64,000 nt of DNA from Arthrobacter sp. OV608 (GTDB lineage: Bacteria > Actinomycetota > Actinomycetes > Actinomycetales > Micrococcaceae), in assembly GCA_900110595.1 (NCBI GenBank), contig FOEZ01000022.1:1-64000 (forward strand), read 5' to 3'. The notes beneath the pieces were generated by a model, which was not told where the DNA came from, did no database searches, and saw only the letters and a list, made by a program, of their open reading frames with translations. Below, piece after piece: positions 35,666 through 43,249 of this stretch. Numbering within the stretch: position 1 is the first letter of the stretch; the number at the start of each line of letters is the position of its first letter. A program made the position numbers and the translations under genes.

Positions 35666-36517
35666 ATGACCACCAGCCAGCAGCCCGTCGTCCTGACCAG
35701 CAGCAGCATCGCATCAAACGACGAGGACGTCGTCGAAGCCAACGTCAGCATTGTCGACGCCATGCACACCGCCCTGCTTCGTACCGAAGAGATGTCGCCC
35801 GTTGCAGTCCGCAGCTACTACGTGGACTTCTACCTCACGCAGGCGCTTGAGGGTGGCTTCGCGCAGTACGTGTTCACCGCCGTCGACCGCTCCGAAACGG
35901 ACCCACTGATCCGCGAAGGCATGGCGGGAATGGGCGCCACCGCGCACCTGGACCTCTTCAACCGCGCCGTGGAGGCGTTCGATGCCCTGTCCGAGGAAGA
36001 CGAGGAGCACTACCTCGACGGCGGCCTGGACGACACCGCGGAAACACCCGACGGCGTCCTCCGGATTGAGGAGCTCGACGGCGAGTTCGAGGAGCTGCTG
36101 GAGAGTGAGAACATCACGGCACTGAACGCGGCCTGGCTGCGCGGCCAGGCCGAACTGCTGGTGCTGGACGACGAGGAGATCGGCGCGTACATCGAACGCC
36201 TCGTCGCCCGGATCCCGGACCTGCCGGAACGCCAGGCGCAGGCCGAGGCTGAAGCGCTGGAGGATGCCCCGGACTTCGAGATCATTATCCGCGAACTCTG
36301 CAGCATCGCCGGGTATGGGCTGATCAAGATCACCATGGGTGATCCCAACTACATGCACGACGGCGAAAAGACCCTCGCCTGGCACTTCTCAACGGACCAT
36401 GGCGACTTCCTCATGGTGGAGGAGGACGACGAGGCCTTTATGGTCAACCCCGAAACGCAGGAGATCGTGGCGGCGGTGGAGTTCGAGGAGGCCGACGCGG
36501 AGATGGTCGAGGCCTAG
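35666..36517 (+). CDS. DUF4375/DMP19-like protein of unknown function
   Basis: The protein has 283 residues and is very acidic, with many Glu/Asp runs. I start it at the ATG at 35666, preceded by GTGAGGATT. The region SYYVDFYLTQALEGGFAQYV resembles the Gly-Gly-Phe core of DUF4375 (DMP19) proteins. The C-terminal part contains CSIAGYGLIKITMGDPNYMH and ends in acidic repeats (VEFEEADAEMVEA). No catalytic residues can be named. It is a single gene between the divergent helicase and a convergent gene. The strong negative charge suggests a DNA mimic or a binding protein; this is speculation. Confidence 0.65.
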   Translation: MTTSQQPVVLTSSSIASNDEDVVEANVSIVDAMHTALLRTEEMSPVAVRSYYVDFYLTQALEGGFAQYVFTAVDRSETDPLIREGMAGMGATAHLDLFNRAVEAFDALSEEDEEHYLDGGLDDTAETPDGVLRIEELDGEFEELLESENITALNAAWLRGQAELLVLDDEEIGAYIERLVARIPDLPERQAQAEAEALEDAPDFEIIIRELCSIAGYGLIKITMGDPNYMHDGEKTLAWHFSTDHGDFLMVEEDDEAFMVNPETQEIVAAVEFEEADAEMVEA

Positions 36518-36526
36518 GCGGGCACG

Positions 36527-36549
36527 CGGGGCGCCGGCAGAGCGCCCCG
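36527..36549. terminator. bidirectional hairpin between convergent genes
   Basis: CGGGGCGC (36527-36534) and GCGCCCCG (36542-36549) form a perfect eight-base stem with a seven-base loop. It lies ten bases after the DMP19-like stop and before the convergent DUF5655-like gene's end at 36575. Confidence 0.65.
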
Positions 36550-36574
36550 CCAGCTGTTTGCTGTTGGACCCGCG

Positions 36575-37210
36575 TCAGCTGTTCTGGGCCAGGGCAGCCG
36601 CCAGGATTTCCAGCAGTTCGTCGTCCACCTGGTCCTCGGAGGTGAGGCGCACCCGGCGGGTGAACGGATCATCCGGCCGGGTCTTGACCGCCTCGATCCT
36701 GTGCGCCGCGGGGGCGTCGGGCGTAGAAGCACCGGGCTCCCCGGCCCCAAGCCGGAGCGTCACGTCTACGGCGTTGTTGGTGGTCCTGGTGACCTGGGCG
36801 AACTTCCGCCGCCGGCTGTGCAGGGACACGTAGCCCTTCCGCATCTGGATTCCCACGCCGTCTGTGGCGGCAGCCCACGCCAGGAGCGCATCAGCGATGG
36901 GCCTCAGCTGCGGATGGTTCGCATACTGGCCGTCGATCAGTTCGTCGGCATCACGAAGCATAAAGTCCGGGTAACCGAACATTTCCCAGGACACCGCATA
37001 TTGGGCGTACCCGGTCACCCCGAATTCGTCGCGCATCCAGCGGCGCAGCTCGCCGTCGTTTTGGATGCCGGCGGCCCGGGCTTTCTCGGCCCAATACGCG
37101 GTGTCCTGGCCGGTCTTCCGCATCAGGTGGGCCTTGTTGTTGTCCACCATCAGCTGCCAGGTTCCGGCTTTCTTCTGCGGTACGAGTGCCGGTTGGGGGT
37201 TTGTAGGCAT
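36575..37210 (-). CDS. DUF4287/DUF5655-like protein
   Basis: The protein has 211 residues from the ATG at 37210. The first half, with MVDNNKAHLMRKTGQDTAYW and DEFGVTGYAQYAVSWEMFG, resembles DUF4287. The second half, with VGIQMRKGYVSLHSRRRKFA and VTRTTNNAVDVTLRL, resembles DUF5655, which is thought to bind nucleic acid or protein but has no proven role. The protein ends soon after DDELLEILAAAL. No ribosome site of strength is visible. The frame stays open far upstream, but that extension has no start with support. Confidence 0.6.
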   Translation of the reverse strand: MPTNPQPALVPQKKAGTWQLMVDNNKAHLMRKTGQDTAYWAEKARAAGIQNDGELRRWMRDEFGVTGYAQYAVSWEMFGYPDFMLRDADELIDGQYANHPQLRPIADALLAWAAATDGVGIQMRKGYVSLHSRRRKFAQVTRTTNNAVDVTLRLGAGEPGASTPDAPAAHRIEAVKTRPDDPFTRRVRLTSEDQVDDELLEILAAALAQNS

Positions 37211-37295
37211 GCCTCGATCGTAATGCCGGACGCGCCTCCCAATGGTGCCGCCGGCCCTGCCGCCGACCGCCTCGAAAAAAAGATTCTTCGCGCCC

Positions 37296-37325
37296 GTAAC
37301 CTTTCCGCCGTCCCCGGCGATGTAG
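37296..37325 (+). promoter_or_regulatory. ECF-type promoter upstream of the Ala-rich protein gene
   Basis: GTAACC (37296-37301) and CGATGTAG (37318-37325) are separated by exactly 16 bases, the spacing and style of ECF sigma promoters (AAC ... CGnnnTA). It lies 62 bases before the start at 37388. The sigma factor encoded just downstream is the natural candidate reader. Confidence 0.5.
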
Positions 37326-37387
37326 GAGGTGATGGGCCCGCCCGCCGGGCCCGAACTGAACATGTTGCCTAGGTTTTGGAGAGTTTT

Positions 37388-38077
37388 ATGTCGTTGTTCA
37401 CCGTTCTCGCCACCAGCAAAGTCGCCGCCGGAGTACTGGCAGCCGGCACCATCGCCGTCGGCGGAACCGGGGCAGCTGCCGTTACCGGCGTCCTCCCCAC
37501 CGAAGCTCAGCAGACCGCGCACGATGTCTTCGGCGCACCGGCCCCGAAGCTCGCAGCAGAAGCTGCCGGTCAAGGCCAAGGCACCGCAGATTCGGCCGCA
37601 AACGCAGCAGCCAACGTCGCCGCCGACGCAGACGCAGACGCCTCCGCAGACGCCACCGTTTCTGACGACAACGTCGCCGCACAGGCCTCCGTCTCCGCTG
37701 CGGCCAGCACTGCCGTTGACGCAGCCGGTGCCGCATCGCTCGCCCTGTGCACGGCCTTCACCAACGGCGGCCTGGACGCCTCCTCCGAGGGCTTCTCCTC
37801 ACTCGCGGTTGCCGCGCACGGCGAAGCAAACATCGGCAGCTTCTGCTCCGACGTCGTGGCCCAGGCCGATGCCGCCGCTGAGGCCGGCGCTGAGGCAGCC
37901 GGCTCCGCCGCTGTAGACGTGGACCGTCCTGAGCTGCCTGCTGTTCCGGCAGTCCCGGCTGTGCCCGCCGTCCCGGCTGTCGACGGCGAGCGTGCAGTCC
38001 CCGCCGTACCGGCAGTTCCCGCCGTCCCCGCCGGCGCCCGCAACGTTGTGGACGCACCCTCCGTTTCGGTCCGCTAG
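37388..38077 (+). CDS. Ala-rich secreted or membrane-anchored protein with PAV repeats
   Basis: The protein has 229 residues from the ATG at 37388, preceded by GGAGAG. An N-terminal hydrophobic segment (SKVAAGVLAAGTIAVGGTGA) is followed by PTEAQQTAHDVFGAPAP, then a long Ala/Asp-rich region and two Cys (ALCTAF near 122 and GSFCSD near 156). The C-terminal 55 residues contain repeated PAVPAV units, interrupted once by VDGER. I do not know the function. A similar hydrophobic-plus-low-complexity layout is seen in the protein after the adjacent sigma factor, so both may sit in the cell envelope and belong to the same stress response. Confidence 0.65.
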   Translation: MSLFTVLATSKVAAGVLAAGTIAVGGTGAAAVTGVLPTEAQQTAHDVFGAPAPKLAAEAAGQGQGTADSAANAAANVAADADADASADATVSDDNVAAQASVSAAASTAVDAAGAASLALCTAFTNGGLDASSEGFSSLAVAAHGEANIGSFCSDVVAQADAAAEAGAEAAGSAAVDVDRPELPAVPAVPAVPAVPAVDGERAVPAVPAVPAVPAGARNVVDAPSVSVR

Positions 38078-38094
38078 GCACGCTTAGCTAGGGT

Positions 38095-38134
38095 GTACTG
38101 CGGGAAACGGCCCGGATTCCGTTTCCCGCAGTAC
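38095..38134 (+). terminator. long perfect hairpin after the Ala-rich gene
   Basis: GTACTGCGGGAAACGG (38095-38110) and its exact reverse complement (38119-38134) form a 16-base stem with an eight-base loop, 17 bases after the stop. No T-run follows. It probably ends or attenuates transcription before the sigma factor gene. Confidence 0.7.
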
Positions 38135-38295
38135 GGCAGTGCCGATCTTTCCGATCACCGCCCGCACCACTGGAGCAGACCGGAATACCGTCCGTCAGAA
38201 GCGGCCAGGGGCCGTCGGGGCAGTGCGGGCGGGGCCCGCGAACCGCAGCGTAAACCGGGACGGGGATTGCCTGTCCCGGGATGGAGGAGCCGCTG

Positions 38296-38859
38296 GTGCT
38301 TGACACTTTGGCCCAAGAAGATATCGATATATTCGACGACGCCGCCGGCACCGACCCGGCAGCGCTCTTCGGCGTTGCCTACAGGTCCTTCGCCGGACCG
38401 GTACTGGGCTATCTCAAAGCACGTGGCGTGGACGATCCCGAAGCGGTCACCCAGGACGTATTCCTGGCTTTCTTCCCAAAAATCAACGGCCTCAGCGGTG
38501 GTCTTCAGGGCGCAAAGTCATTGATCTTCTCCATCGCCCATGCCCGGATGGTGGACCACTACCGCCGGCTCGAACGCAGGCCCCAGCTGACTCCCTACGA
38601 CCCGCAGGAGGACAGCCGCAGCACACCCAGCGCGGAAGATCATGCTGTGGAACTGAACGGCGGGGCCGAAGCACTGCTGGCGGGGCTCAGTGACGAACAT
38701 CAGGAAGTGTTGGCCCTGCGCGTGGTGGCCGATCTGTCCATCGAACAGGTGGCCGCAATCATGGGCAAAAGCGAGGGAGCCATCAAGCAGCTTCAACGCC
38801 GGGCCCTTTCCAATCTCAAGGCACAGACGCTCTCAAGAAACCAGGCAAACCATGAGTGA
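38296..38859 (+). CDS. ECF-type RNA polymerase sigma factor
   Basis: The protein has 187 residues. I choose the GTG at 38296 because GGAGGAG ends six bases before it; the ATG at 38281 would place that ribosome site inside the gene. Region 2 (VAYRSFAGPVLGYLKARGVD, then DPEAVTQDVFLAFFPKI and LIFSIAHARMVDHYRRLERR) and region 4 (LAGLSDEHQEVLALRVVADL, SIEQVAAIMGKSEGAIKQLQ, RRALSNLKAQ) are complete. The linker between them is short, as in ECF factors. It overlaps the following gene by eight bases, which is the usual layout for a sigma and its membrane regulator. Confidence 0.9.
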   Translation: MLDTLAQEDIDIFDDAAGTDPAALFGVAYRSFAGPVLGYLKARGVDDPEAVTQDVFLAFFPKINGLSGGLQGAKSLIFSIAHARMVDHYRRLERRPQLTPYDPQEDSRSTPSAEDHAVELNGGAEALLAGLSDEHQEVLALRVVADLSIEQVAAIMGKSEGAIKQLQRRALSNLKAQTLSRNQANHE

Positions 38860-39589
38860 CACCGCAGGATCCCGCGCCGGCGGGGCAGTGGACCAGCTGC
38901 TGCTGGAAGCAGACCTGGCTGGCGACAGCCAGCTCCGCCCCGTCCTCCTGGAGCTCCAGGCCCTGGGCGCGGCCGCGCCGGAACCTTCGGCAGAGCTGCT
39001 GGCACTGATGGCCGGAGCCCCTGTTGCGGAAACACCACAGGCCCCCGCCGTGGCGGCAGCACCGGGCGCCCCTGGTGACGAACTCGCAGCCCGCCGCAGG
39101 GCCAGGCGCCGCACAGTCCTCACCACCTTGTCCGTCGCGGTATCACTCGGTGCCGGCGGTGCGGTAGCCGCTGCGTCAGACCAGGGCATCCGTGAGTCCT
39201 TCACCCAGCTCAACCACGCGGTCACGTCCTTCATCACCGGTTCAGCGGGAGTTCCTGCCGATGACCAGGCGGAGCAGCCCGCGGCACCTGTGCCCGCAGC
39301 CCCCGCAGTCACAGCCCCGGCCGCCACCCCGTCAGCGGATCCGGCGTCCATCCCTCCCCACCCAGCCGCAGGGCACCCTGCGGTTGAGCCGCCGTCGGAC
39401 AGTCCTGCTGCGACCGCCCCAGGTGGCCAGCGAACTTCCCCGGGACAGCCCGGGGAAGTTCCCGCTTCAGAAACCCTGCCCGGCGCAGTGCCGGGTCAGA
39501 TCGCCGATGGCCTGGGCAAGCGACCGGAGGTGCCGCTCCCCTCGCAGGTTCCCCTGCCGGGGACGCTGCCGGCCGTCCCGCTTCGCTGA
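38852..39589 (+). CDS. membrane-anchored Pro-rich protein, probable partner of the sigma factor
   Basis: The protein has 245 residues from the ATG at 38852, overlapping the sigma stop. A cytoplasmic N-terminal part (about 75 residues, VDQLLLEADLAGDSQLRPVL) is followed by a basic stretch RRRARRRTVLTTLSVAV and one helix. The outer part, QGIRESFTQLNHAVTSFITG, leads into a long Pro/Ala-rich tail to the end. The topology fits an anti-sigma factor, but no zinc-finger or RskA motif is visible, so this is inference from position. Inside the tail, bases 39432-39461 form a perfect inverted repeat. Confidence 0.65.
   Translation: MSDTAGSRAGGAVDQLLLEADLAGDSQLRPVLLELQALGAAAPEPSAELLALMAGAPVAETPQAPAVAAAPGAPGDELAARRRARRRTVLTTLSVAVSLGAGGAVAAASDQGIRESFTQLNHAVTSFITGSAGVPADDQAEQPAAPVPAAPAVTAPAATPSADPASIPPHPAAGHPAVEPPSDSPAATAPGGQRTSPGQPGEVPASETLPGAVPGQIADGLGKRPEVPLPSQVPLPGTLPAVPLR
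39432..39461. repeat. perfect 13-base inverted repeat inside the Pro-rich tail
   Basis: GAACTTCCCCGGG (39432-39444) and CCCGGGGAAGTTC (39449-39461) are exact reverse complements around ACAG. They lie in the coding sequence of the Pro-rich protein and read there as TSPGQPGEVP. Such a stem could slow translation or end transcription early. Confidence 0.75.
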
Positions 39590-39631
39590 CGTCCGGGCGC
39601 CCACCGCGGGCCACAGGGCCAGGTGTTCCGG

Positions 39632-40189
39632 TCAGTAGCCCGAGGCAGCCATCTTCTTGATCATTTCGCCGGACGGATCCGCAAGGTACCAGACATCGTT
39701 GACGCCTTGGCCCAGCACGTCGCCGGGTTTGGTGTCCTTCGCGAAGTAGTACAGCGGGAGGCCGTTCAGGGTTACCTGCTTCTTACCTTCCGGCGTGGGG
39801 ATGGTGCCAACCGTGCCGGTGACCCCTTCGACCTTCAGCTTATCAGAGGAGGTGGTGAGCGGCGGCCACGCCGTCAGGCATCCGCCGGTGCAGGCGCTGG
39901 TGCCCGAATCCTTCACGTCCTTGGTGAAGAAATAGAGGCTCATGCCTTTGGAGTCCACCACGATAGTGCCCGCGCTGGAGGACGCCGTCTTGAGGTCAAC
40001 GCCTGCACTCGCCGTTGATGTTGCGGACGGCGATACCGAGCCGGCGGGGGCGGTTGCCGAGGCGGCAGGTGCACCTCCCGTGACAGCCGGACTGCTGGCC
40101 GCAGGAGTGGTTCCGCCGCCGCCGCACCCGGTGAGGGCCGCCGACAGGGCGAGGATTGCAAGGCCTGCCCCCAACACACGCTGTTTCAT
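39632..40189 (-). CDS. lipoprotein with COG4315/Lipoprotein_15 repeats
   Basis: The protein has 185 residues. The signal peptide ends in the lipobox LTGC, so Cys22 should be lipidated on the outer face of the membrane. A Ser/Ala/Thr/Pro linker (to about residue 65) is followed by two copies of the PF03640 repeat: VVDSKGMSLYFFTKDVKDSG with CTGGCLTAWPPL, and VTLNGLPLYYFAKDTKPGDV with GVNDVWYLADP. Function is unknown; relatives are secreted and linked to ECF sigma genes. It starts opposite an ECF operon and carries a matching ECF promoter (40237-40266), so it is probably a direct target of that sigma factor. Confidence 0.88.
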   Translation of the reverse strand: MKQRVLGAGLAILALSAALTGCGGGGTTPAASSPAVTGGAPAASATAPAGSVSPSATSTASAGVDLKTASSSAGTIVVDSKGMSLYFFTKDVKDSGTSACTGGCLTAWPPLTTSSDKLKVEGVTGTVGTIPTPEGKKQVTLNGLPLYYFAKDTKPGDVLGQGVNDVWYLADPSGEMIKKMAASGY

Positions 40190-40236
40190 GGTTGCTCCTT
40201 TGGTGGTGCCCGGCGCCGATCGCCGGACGCTAACCA

Positions 40237-40266
40237 GTACGACGCCGCAGGGTGAAGAATGGTTCA
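40237..40266 (-). promoter_or_regulatory. ECF promoter of the lipoprotein gene
   Basis: Read on the minus strand, TGAACC (40261-40266), 16 bases, CGTCGTAC (40237-40244). It mirrors the promoter on the other strand and points to the lipoprotein start 48 bases away. Confidence 0.8.
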
Positions 40267-40269
40267 GGT

Positions 40270-40299
40270 TGAACCAAATCCCGGCTGCCGGCGTCGTAT
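40270..40299 (+). promoter_or_regulatory. ECF promoter of the sigma/anti-sigma operon
   Basis: TGAACC (40270-40275), exactly 16 bases, CGTCGTAT (40292-40299), about 55 bases before the sigma start. The identical -35 and near-identical -10 on the opposite strand show that one sigma factor reads both, which implies autoregulation. Confidence 0.82.
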
Positions 40300-40353
40300 C
40301 AGCCGGGAAGCGCGGAATAGCCGTGCCGGAGGCTGGGACAGGAGGTCCGCCGA

Positions 40354-40854
40354 ATGCCGCTTGATGACGACGTGGTGGAGTCCATCTACCGTGAACACGG
40401 CCCGGCCCTCCGCCGCTTTGTGCTCAGCGCCTCCCGTGATCCACAGCTTGCCGAAGACGTGGTCCAGGAAACCGTGCTCCGGGTATGGCAACACGCACCC
40501 GAGGTGACCGGCAGCCTTCGCAGCTACCTGTTCCGTACCGCGAGGAATATCATGATCGACAATTACCGCCGTGCCCAACGCCGCCCCGCGGAGGCGCTGG
40601 ACGACGGGCTCAGCGGTCACGCCGAAGCCGTGGAGCGAGTGGACGAACTGTTGAACCGGGTACTGATCGAGGAGGCGCTGCTCCGCCTCAGCACCGAGCA
40701 CCGTGACGTCCTGGTGGCCCTGCACTACCGCCGCTTCACCGTGAACGAGGCGGCCCTGCAGCTGAACATCCCGAGCGGAACGGTGAAATCCCGCGCCTAT
40801 TACGCTGTGCGGGCCCTGCGGACCATCCTCGATGAAATGGGGGTGGAGTGGTGA
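40354..40854 (+). CDS. ECF sigma factor
   Basis: The protein has 166 residues and starts at the ATG at 40354 after GGAGG. Region 2: VVESIYREHGPALRRFVLSA, DPQLAEDVVQETVLRVWQHA and LFRTARNIMIDNYRRAQRRP. Region 4: VLIEEALLRLSTEHRDVLVA, FTVNEAALQLNIPSGTVKSR and AYYAVRALRTIL. It is followed without a gap by its zinc-finger anti-sigma gene and is divergent from a lipoprotein gene; both transcripts begin at matching promoters. It probably responds to an envelope or redox signal. Confidence 0.93.
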   Translation: MPLDDDVVESIYREHGPALRRFVLSASRDPQLAEDVVQETVLRVWQHAPEVTGSLRSYLFRTARNIMIDNYRRAQRRPAEALDDGLSGHAEAVERVDELLNRVLIEEALLRLSTEHRDVLVALHYRRFTVNEAALQLNIPSGTVKSRAYYAVRALRTILDEMGVEW

Positions 40855-41513
40855 ATGCTTCCGGGCTGCACCAACTGCTGGGCGCCTACCTGCTGGGCGG
40901 GTTGGATGCCGTTGACCTGAAGAGTTTCGAAGACCACCTTCAGGAGTGCCCGCAGTGCCGGGATGAACTGGCCCGGCTGGAGACAGTGCCCATGTTGCTG
41001 GACGCCGTTCCGGTGCCGGACGCCGTGGCGCTCACCGCTGGTCCGTCAGCGGCGGTTGCCGCGCCCTCAACCGCGGCCCCGGTGGCCCTCCTCTCCGAAC
41101 TGGCGCGCCGCCGTCGTAAAGTACGACGGCGTTGGGCGGCGCTCGCGGGCGCTGTCGCCGCTGCCTGCCTCGCCGTGGGACTGGCCGTGGGTCCGCTCCT
41201 GGGCCGGGCACCGCAGCCGGACGCCAGCTACTCTGTCCAGTCGGGCGGCGGGCTGCAGTTCAGCATCGACCTTGCCCGCAAAACGTGGGGGACGGAGTTG
41301 GCTGTTAACGGCAGCAGCCTTCCCTCCGACGGCACACTGTCGCTCTGGGTCAGGGACCGGGCCGGCGGTGAGGACCGCGCGTGCGCCTGGACCGCCACCC
41401 CCAGCGGCCGGGTCAAGGTCACGGGGGCAACACCCATCCAGCTGGGCAGCATCTCCAGCGTGGAATTGCGGGACGGAACCCAGCAGACGGTTGCCGTGAT
41501 CACCGTGCCCTGA
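40851..41513 (+). CDS. zinc-finger anti-sigma factor
   Basis: The protein has 220 residues from the GTG at 40851, which overlaps the sigma stop (GTGA) after GGGGGTGGA. The N-terminal ZAS-type domain has LLGAYLLGGLDAVDLKSFED followed by HLQECPQCRDELARLE, giving the His-x3-Cys-x2-Cys ligands. A helix near residue 90-115 (WAALAGAVAAACLAVGLAVG) anchors it in the membrane, and the outer domain (about 115-220) is beta-rich with a Ser/Gly segment. It should hold the upstream sigma factor until a signal, possibly thiol oxidation at the zinc site, releases it. Confidence 0.9.
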   Translation: MNASGLHQLLGAYLLGGLDAVDLKSFEDHLQECPQCRDELARLETVPMLLDAVPVPDAVALTAGPSAAVAAPSTAAPVALLSELARRRRKVRRRWAALAGAVAAACLAVGLAVGPLLGRAPQPDASYSVQSGGGLQFSIDLARKTWGTELAVNGSSLPSDGTLSLWVRDRAGGEDRACAWTATPSGRVKVTGATPIQLGSISSVELRDGTQQTVAVITVP

Positions 41514-41584
41514 TTGCTGGTGTGATCGCTGCGGCCTGATCCGTATGCGGCTATGCCTGCGCCGGGAACCAGCACTGCCGGAAG

Positions 41585-42088
41585 CTACTCCTGCTTCCCG
41601 GGCGCATCGCCTGCTTCCAGCCTCCCGAACTCGGCCACCAGGGCCGGACTTTCGCAGGCGCGGGCGAATGCTTCAATCCGTTTCTCGATTTCCCGCCCCA
41701 GCAGCCAGGCGCCGATCCGTTCCATTCCGGACCGCAGCAGTGCAGGGCGGCAGGAAAAGGTGTACTTCCAGACTGCCCGGGTGCCGCCGTCGTCCGCTGT
41801 GAACCTCCAGCCGCCGCCGAAGTTTTCAAAGAACCAGGGGCCGGACACCATGGTCATGCCCACGTTCCGGGGCGGCGCGTAGGAGACGTACTCGCTGACC
41901 ATGGTGAGGCCAAGGCGCGAGCGGGTGCGGGTCCGCACGCCCTTGCCCGCGGTGGCGGCGCCGTCCAGGAAATGTTGTTCCGAAATGAAGGGATCCCAGC
42001 CCAGCCGGAAGCGGCCGGTGGTCTGGGAGAAGGCGAAAGCAACGTCCGGGTCGATGCGGATGAAGCGTTCGGCGCGTACCTGGGGCAT
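41585..42088 (-). CDS. SRPBCC-superfamily protein
   Basis: The protein has 167 residues with the helix-grip look of START/polyketide-cyclase proteins: RAERFIRIDPDVAFAFSQTT at the start, a beta-rich centre (FENFGGGWRFTADDGGTRAV, WKYTFSCRP) and a long C-terminal helix (EKRIEAFARACESPALVAEF). Such proteins bind small hydrophobic ligands. No catalytic residues or specific ligand can be inferred. The flanks give no functional clue. Confidence 0.7.
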   Translation of the reverse strand: MPQVRAERFIRIDPDVAFAFSQTTGRFRLGWDPFISEQHFLDGAATAGKGVRTRTRSRLGLTMVSEYVSYAPPRNVGMTMVSGPWFFENFGGGWRFTADDGGTRAVWKYTFSCRPALLRSGMERIGAWLLGREIEKRIEAFARACESPALVAEFGRLEAGDAPGKQE

Positions 42089-42155
42089 GGTCCAACCCTA
42101 TGCGTTCACGCTGGCAGCCCGTCCGTATTGGACACGCAGTCCGCAGGTGCCGCCG

Positions 42156-42986
42156 TTAGTGGACCATCTTTGCCAGGCGCGCCCGGACAATGGAGTACAC
42201 CCCGTAGCAGATCAGTCCCGCGCCCACGGCCGCCAGGACATACAGCCCGAAGGGCTGGTCGCGCAACGCCCTCAGGGCGCCATCCAATCCCGTGGACTCC
42301 TCGGGATGTGCCTCAATGGCGGCGATGGCAATAAGCAGCCCGGTCAGCAGCAGCACGGTGCCCTTGGCCACGTACCCGGTCACGCCCAGTCCGGTGACGG
42401 CCTTCCTGGCCGCAGGGGACGGCGGCATCACCAGCTGCTTCTCGAACGATTGTTTGACTCCGCGGATGCCGTAGGCCACCCCGGTCACGGCGATGCCGGC
42501 GCCGAGCAGGACCAGCAGTGCCACCCCGCCCGGAGCCTTCATCAGTGAGGCGGTGAAGTCGACGGCTTTCTGCTGGTTGTCCCCACCTGAGCCCGTGCCG
42601 CGTGCGAAGGACATCAGCGTCAGGGCGAGACCCGCGTACACCAGGGCCTGCGCCGCCGCCTTGGCCTTCTTCCCCGCCTTTTCCTTGGTTGGCAGGTGGT
42701 TGTAGTCGAAAATGGCATCGCTGGCCTGCCACAGCGCCAAGGCGGCGCAGGCGGCGAAGCTGGCCCATAAGAGGAAGGGCCCGGCGGGCTGGGTGGCCAG
42801 TTCGGCCACGGCGCCGCTGAAATCGGCATTTCCCGTGCCGCCCATGGCCAGCCGGATGGCGATGGCCCCCACCAGCAGATGCAGGATGCCACTGGCCGCA
42901 AAGCCAGCCCTGGCCAGCAGCTCCAGCGTGCGGGAGTTGGTGACGTTCTCCGCCGCGTCCGCGGCCTGCTTCAGTTCTCTTTTGAT
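42156..42986 (-). CDS. DUF1206 membrane protein, probable ATC start
   Basis: The protein has 276 residues if started at 42986. It has six hydrophobic segments in three similar pairs, the DUF1206 pattern: LARAGFAASGILHLLVGAIA, ALVYAGLALTLMSFARGTGS, and GYVAKGTVLLLTGLLIAIAA. The function of the family is unknown. AAAGGA lies six bases before an ATC codon that begins IKRELKQAADAAENVTNSRT; relatives normally begin with Met-Lys-Arg at this place. The next in-frame ATG is at 43052, has no ribosome site and would add a Cys/Arg-rich tail unlike a membrane protein. So either ATC is used as the start or one base is wrong. Confidence 0.8.
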   Translation of the reverse strand: MKRELKQAADAAENVTNSRTLELLARAGFAASGILHLLVGAIAIRLAMGGTGNADFSGAVAELATQPAGPFLLWASFAACAALALWQASDAIFDYNHLPTKEKAGKKAKAAAQALVYAGLALTLMSFARGTGSGGDNQQKAVDFTASLMKAPGGVALLVLLGAGIAVTGVAYGIRGVKQSFEKQLVMPPSPAARKAVTGLGVTGYVAKGTVLLLTGLLIAIAAIEAHPEESTGLDGALRALRDQPFGLYVLAAVGAGLICYGVYSIVRARLAKMVH

Positions 42987-43249
42987 GGCTGTTCCTTTGT
43001 ACCGGCGCCGGGGCGCGATCGGTGCGTGCCCCGCACACCGCCATCGTGCCATGCGGAGGCGGTTGCGGCCCAGCAAGCGGAAAGAACTATGTGGAATAGC
43101 GTGTCAAAGCATGTGGTTTGGGGCGTTTGAAGGCGCGGCGCCGCGCTGCCCGGCAAGGGAACCGATGCCGGGTCCAATCCTAGTGGAGGGCGGCGTGGTG
43201 CACGCCGGGGCGGGGCTGGAGCCACCCGCAAGGTATACGGTGCCGGGAG

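Noticed and set aside
37920..38040. Repeated GCCGTCCC-like units that look like a CRISPR or satellite array
   Set aside because: They encode PAVPAV repeats in the reading frame of the Ala-rich protein, the units are shorter than CRISPR repeats, and no unique spacers or cas genes are present.
43053..43076. N-terminal extension of the DUF1206 protein to 43076
   Set aside because: No ribosome site, and an Arg/Cys-rich composition before a membrane protein. The ribosome site at 42993-42998 fits a start at 42986.
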